Positions 60,932-64,000 of a DNA stretch of 64,000 nucleotides are shown here, piece after piece; position 1 is the stretch's first letter, and every line of letters begins with the position of its first letter. The stretch comes from an uncultured Kineothrix sp. GTDB taxonomy: Bacteria > Bacillota > Clostridia > Lachnospirales > Lachnospiraceae. Made by a program: the position numbers and the translations under genes. The notes beneath the pieces are model-generated. The model did no database searches and was not told where the DNA came from. It saw only the letters and a program-made list of their open reading frames with translations. The stretch lies in assembly GCA_910588855.1 (NCBI GenBank), contig CAJUSR010000002.1, positions 210,993 to 274,992 of the forward strand. The letters are read 5' to 3'.

Positions 60932-63502
60932 TTACCGATTCTCATTTACATAAACCTGTATACGGTTCTGGATAATATCCGCCACCTCTTTTGCATTTTT
61001 CTGGCCTGCAAAATATGCCTCCGCTTCTTCAGCAATAATTTCCATCATCTTTTGGTCGTACTGATACAAAGTATCCGTGCTTTCTATCAAATTTCGGATT
61101 GTTTCTACTTCATAATCTTTCGCAGCATAGATTTTTACCGAAAAGTCATCGTACCCCCAAGTGGTCTTTTCCGACCTCTTTTTGCTTCCATCCACATCTT
61201 CATAGTATTCCTCTTCCATCGCCGCTTCAAACTGTTTCTCCAAAGCCGACTTCATAACCGGAAAACCGCCTCCCCTTTCGGAACCGTCTTCCTGCTTTTC
61301 TTTTGTCCATTGCTGCCGTATAAACTGCCATGCCCCGTCTTTGTTCTTTGATTTCGCATTTATTGCCAATAAGGCTCCATCATTCGTGACAAAAGAGCCG
61401 TTATCTTTTGTCGTAGGATAACCTACAAAAGTAGCCGGTTCACGAAACATTGCTTCATACATAATATACTGCTCCATAGAATTAATGGATGTTTCCATCA
61501 TCATCAAAAGCCCTTGCTTAATTTTTGCCGGTGTGCTTAAATCGTTTATATCAAAAGTAACTTCCGTATCGAACCGGTTAGCAAATTCCAACGCTTTAAC
61601 AAAGTCATCGCTGCTGAATTTGCATTCCCCTGTACTCCAATTTACATACTCATCCATATTCATCATTATATTATTCATTAAAATGGAGCTTTTTGAAGCA
61701 TATTCGTAAAGTTGTACGTTTTCCGGAAGGTCATCCATCATTTCTATCAATTCATCCAATGTAATACTTTTCCGTTCCCCTACATCAGATGTTTTCGCCA
61801 GTACCGTAACAATACTAAACCATGAGGGCATCGTATAAAGTTTGCCGTCTATTTCAAATGCCCTCCTGACATTCTCCAGATAATCTTCCTTGTTGATTTC
61901 TCCATCCGCGTCCATATAAGGATATAAGTCTTCTAAAATCCCTTTCGCCGCATACATCTGCATATTGCCGCCGGAAAGTTCGATAATATCAGGTCCTTTT
62001 CCGCTGATAATATCCGTATTCATCTGTTCCTGCCCGGAACCATAGCCTTCCATACTGTTTTCCGTAACATATTCTTTTACTTCGATGCGGTATTCCTGAT
62101 TCGTCCGGTTAAATTCAATAATATCCTTCCGTACAAAATAATCTAAATAAAGGGTTCCATAAGTAATAATCTTCTTTTCCGTAACTTCCGAGCCTTTCTT
62201 TTTGGTTAAAAATGCCAGCTCCGTAGTAAATTTGCTGTTTTTATCATCCCACCGGGAAAGCATTACCAATATCCGTCCGTCTTCCAATACCGTAAAAGAA
62301 CGGACATCATCCCTATCAATGTCACAGTCAATCCAATTCAATATCTTTTCCGGGACCTCATTGTTTCCAAAGGAATAGGAATACAAATCATTGCCCGCAG
62401 AATATACCACGTCCGAATCCGTACCGGCTACAAATTGATAGTTGCCGCCGTTTCCTATCATAATATTTTTTTCTGCTTCGCCCATTGCCTTTGCTTTAAT
62501 ATCAATGGGATGCACTTCTACATCCATTTCCCCATAGTAAGCCGCATATGTTTCACCGTCTTTTAAAGAAAAGATATCCTGAATCCAACTATTGGTTTCT
62601 ATCTTACAGATTTCCTTCCCATCTTTATCAATAACAAGTATATCCTGGTCTAAACCCAGATATAAATTCCCGTCTTTGTCAATTTCCATATCCTGAATAT
62701 AAACATCAGGGCTGCCTCCCAGCACTTCACTAATATCTATTTGTGACAAAATACTCCCGTCGTTTGCTAACTTGTATATCTCCAAAAGCCTGGTAGGGAT
62801 TTCCTCATTGCCGGAACCCGATGAAAATGATGCCGTTCCTCCGCTACTTGTAACCATATAGTAAGAATGTGCGCCACCGCCGCCGCTTTCTTCCACTATT
62901 TCATAGGAAAGTTCTTCATCGGATGCCTGTGGCTTTTCTTCTTCCGCATCTTGTCCTTCTAGCGCCGCTTCCCCTTCCGCAGGCTGCCCTTCTTCCGTTT
63001 CGCTGCCGCCGTTTTCTACAGCATCTTCCTCTTCTGTACCGGCTTCATCCTCTGTCGTACTGTCTTCTTCCCCTTCCATACCAGATTCTTCCTCTGAAAG
63101 ATTTTCCTCTTCTTTATTTCCGCCGTATACATATGTACTTACTACTGCATAGATATTTCCTTCCGCGTCCAACTGCATCTTTTGGATATTGCTGTTTTCC
63201 CCAAAATTAAGTGGTAATGTTTCCGACGTATCTTCGCCGATTTTCATCTTTGCCAAAGATTCCTTATATCTTTGTTCTGTTTCATCATAGAAACCTGTCC
63301 TGTAATAAATCGTATCCCCTGCTACAAGAACTTCATCCACGCCGTTCTGTGCATCCAGCTCCTGATATTCCGGCACATAAACAAATTCCTTAGTTACCGT
63401 CGTATTCTCTGTTCCTGAGCTACTGCCGCAGCCCATAACCTGCAGCCCTAAAACACTTGCAAAAACAGCACAGGCTGCCTTTCCCCAATTGATTTTCTTC
63501 AT
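60932..63502 (-). CDS. Large lipoprotein with propeller-like and solute-binding domains (copy 3)
   Basis: 856 aa; lipobox VMGC (Cys25). The first gene of the locus, with its own promoter. Compared with the other two copies it carries a 75-residue acidic insertion at 131-206 (EEENLSEEESGMEGEEDSTT and on, rich in Glu/Gly), followed by a Gly/Ser-rich hinge. The solute-binding domain holds EDLYPYMDADG and the C-terminus YFAGQKNAKEVADIIQNRIQ. The GGAGG Shine-Dalgarno is strong. The acidic part may bind cations or wall polymers. Confidence 0.87.
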   Translation of the reverse strand: MKKINWGKAACAVFASVLGLQVMGCGSSSGTENTTVTKEFVYVPEYQELDAQNGVDEVLVAGDTIYYRTGFYDETEQRYKESLAKMKIGEDTSETLPLNFGENSNIQKMQLDAEGNIYAVVSTYVYGGNKEEENLSEEESGMEGEEDSTTEDEAGTEEEDAVENGGSETEEGQPAEGEAALEGQDAEEEKPQASDEELSYEIVEESGGGGAHSYYMVTSSGGTASFSSGSGNEEIPTRLLEIYKLANDGSILSQIDISEVLGGSPDVYIQDMEIDKDGNLYLGLDQDILVIDKDGKEICKIETNSWIQDIFSLKDGETYAAYYGEMDVEVHPIDIKAKAMGEAEKNIMIGNGGNYQFVAGTDSDVVYSAGNDLYSYSFGNNEVPEKILNWIDCDIDRDDVRSFTVLEDGRILVMLSRWDDKNSKFTTELAFLTKKKGSEVTEKKIITYGTLYLDYFVRKDIIEFNRTNQEYRIEVKEYVTENSMEGYGSGQEQMNTDIISGKGPDIIELSGGNMQMYAAKGILEDLYPYMDADGEINKEDYLENVRRAFEIDGKLYTMPSWFSIVTVLAKTSDVGERKSITLDELIEMMDDLPENVQLYEYASKSSILMNNIMMNMDEYVNWSTGECKFSSDDFVKALEFANRFDTEVTFDINDLSTPAKIKQGLLMMMETSINSMEQYIMYEAMFREPATFVGYPTTKDNGSFVTNDGALLAINAKSKNKDGAWQFIRQQWTKEKQEDGSERGGGFPVMKSALEKQFEAAMEEEYYEDVDGSKKRSEKTTWGYDDFSVKIYAAKDYEVETIRNLIESTDTLYQYDQKMMEIIAEEAEAYFAGQKNAKEVADIIQNRIQVYVNENR

Positions 63503-63585
63503 ATATATTCCTCCATGTCGCCGTTTGCCACCAATAAGTTAATACAATAGTGCGATTAAGCTATAATTACGCCACTATATATTGC

Positions 63586-63614
63586 ATCATATCATATCCT
63601 TTCCCTCAACACAA
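63586..63614 (-). promoter_or_regulatory. Candidate promoter of the transport locus
   Basis: On the minus strand TTGTGT (63609-63614), a 17-bp spacer and TATGAT (63586-63591), about 85 nt upstream of copy 3. No regulator gene is visible. Confidence 0.55.
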
Positions 63615-63708
63615 TCGTGGATTTCTTAATTCTTTCTGAACCAGTTCCCAAATGCAATTCCTTAATTCCCACATAAAAAACCATTTGACGCCTGAATCTT
63701 ATACATAA

Positions 63709-63748
63709 AAACCTGCTAACAAAAGTCAAGACTTTTTAGCAGGTTTTT
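63709..63748. terminator. Strong hairpin terminator between transport locus and transposase end
   Basis: AACCTGCTAA / TTAGCAGGTT arms with an inner AAAGTC/GACTTT extension make a long stem. TTTTTT follows on the plus strand and a run of T also follows on the minus strand, so it can work both ways. Gap 63503-63831 otherwise contains a promoter at 63586 and AGACCGG/CCGGTCT arms at 63785-63806. Confidence 0.75.
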
Positions 63749-63831
63749 TATAAATTTTTAATATGAATTTTTTCCACGACGATTAGACCGGTGGAAAATC
63801 CGGTCTGTCGTATTCTCTGCTTTAGTTCTTT

Positions 63832-64000
63832 TTAATTCTGGTATACTTCCATTACACGTGCATAATAAATCCTGAGAAATTTATTTAATCCTGCTATCTT
63901 AGCTGCACGTTTCGATTCCCCTTCTTTTTCTTTCTTCAAGATAAACCTATACACTGCTGCGTCTTCTGGTTCTTTATGTGTTTTCAGGCATCTCATCACT
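63832..64000 (-). CDS. C-terminal part of a probable transposase (runs off the window)
   Basis: An open frame of 55 codons that ends with the TAA at 63832-63834 and continues past the right edge. The visible tail, from MRCLKTHKEPEDAAVYRFIL to LNKFLRIYYARVMEVYQN, is Lys/Arg-rich and resembles the C-terminal helices of insertion-sequence transposases, perhaps IS110-type. The family is a guess. It cannot be judged as intact. Confidence 0.5.
   Translation of the reverse strand, partial: VMRCLKTHKEPEDAAVYRFILKKEKEGESKRAAKIAGLNKFLRIYYARVMEVYQN

Noticed and set aside
1-64000. CRISPR array or cas genes
   Set aside because: No regularly spaced repeats with unique spacers were seen; the repeats present are palindromic elements or direct duplications.

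Overview
The window looks like a chromosomal segment of a Lachnospiraceae-type Clostridium (Bacillota). Reasons: classic Firmicutes operon orders (ylxM-ffh-rpsP-khpA-rimM-trmD-rplS and rpmF-plsX-acpP-rnc-smc-ftsY), a tyrosine T-box leader, lipoprotein-type solute-binding proteins, an EscU/YlqH-like plus FliK/YlqG-like pair, a KtrAB-type potassium system and moderate GC. Almost every gene lies on the minus strand. The exceptions are prs, a two-gene ferritin-like unit, and tmcAL.

Layout. 1-8.5 kb: tyrS with its T-box, a MoxR-ATPase/VWA pair, and a DUF512 radical-SAM/der/plsY/gpsA operon divergent from prs. 8.6-14.2 kb: prs, an OmpR-type two-component system with a very large sensor, and pgeF. 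14.2-25 kb: the translation/secretion block yraN-ylqH-ylqG-rnhB-lepB-ylqF-lepB-rplS-trmD-rimM-khpA-rpsP-ffh-ylxM, in which trmD is fused to a GNAT domain. 25-30.8 kb: a methyltransferase, a coiled-coil/ferritin-like pair, a membrane GH25 lysozyme, a YitT protein and a threonine ammonia-lyase. 30.8-39.6 kb: ftsY, smc, rnc, acpP, plsX, rpmF, yceD, pta. 39.6-50 kb: a 194-bp MITE-like element, tmcAL, a heterodimeric ABC exporter, a KtrAB-like pair, coaBC with an ECF S component, and tRNA-Gly(CCC) placed 6 nt after a Crh-like HPr gene. 50.4-63.5 kb: tcdA and a large transport locus. 63.8-64 kb: the C-terminal end of a probable transposase.

The most unusual region is 51-63.5 kb. Three large paralogous lipoproteins (746-856 aa) join a propeller-like N-terminal region to an ABC solute-binding domain. 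They sit with one MalF/MalG permease pair, a very long HlyD-type coiled-coil adaptor and a two-TM protein with a MacB-like extracytoplasmic domain. No ATPase gene is present in the visible locus. The mix of importer and exporter-accessory parts has no standard counterpart that I recognise.

Non-coding structure is rich. There is a roughly 90-bp modular repeat in three copies, a MITE with 10-bp flanking direct repeats, several large palindromes, and promoters with clear 17-18 bp spacing (perfect TTGACA/TATAAT before yceD; abutting divergent -35 boxes between prs and the DUF512 operon). Start sites were chosen from Shine-Dalgarno position and family N-termini. All functional calls come from reading motifs only; no database search was made.
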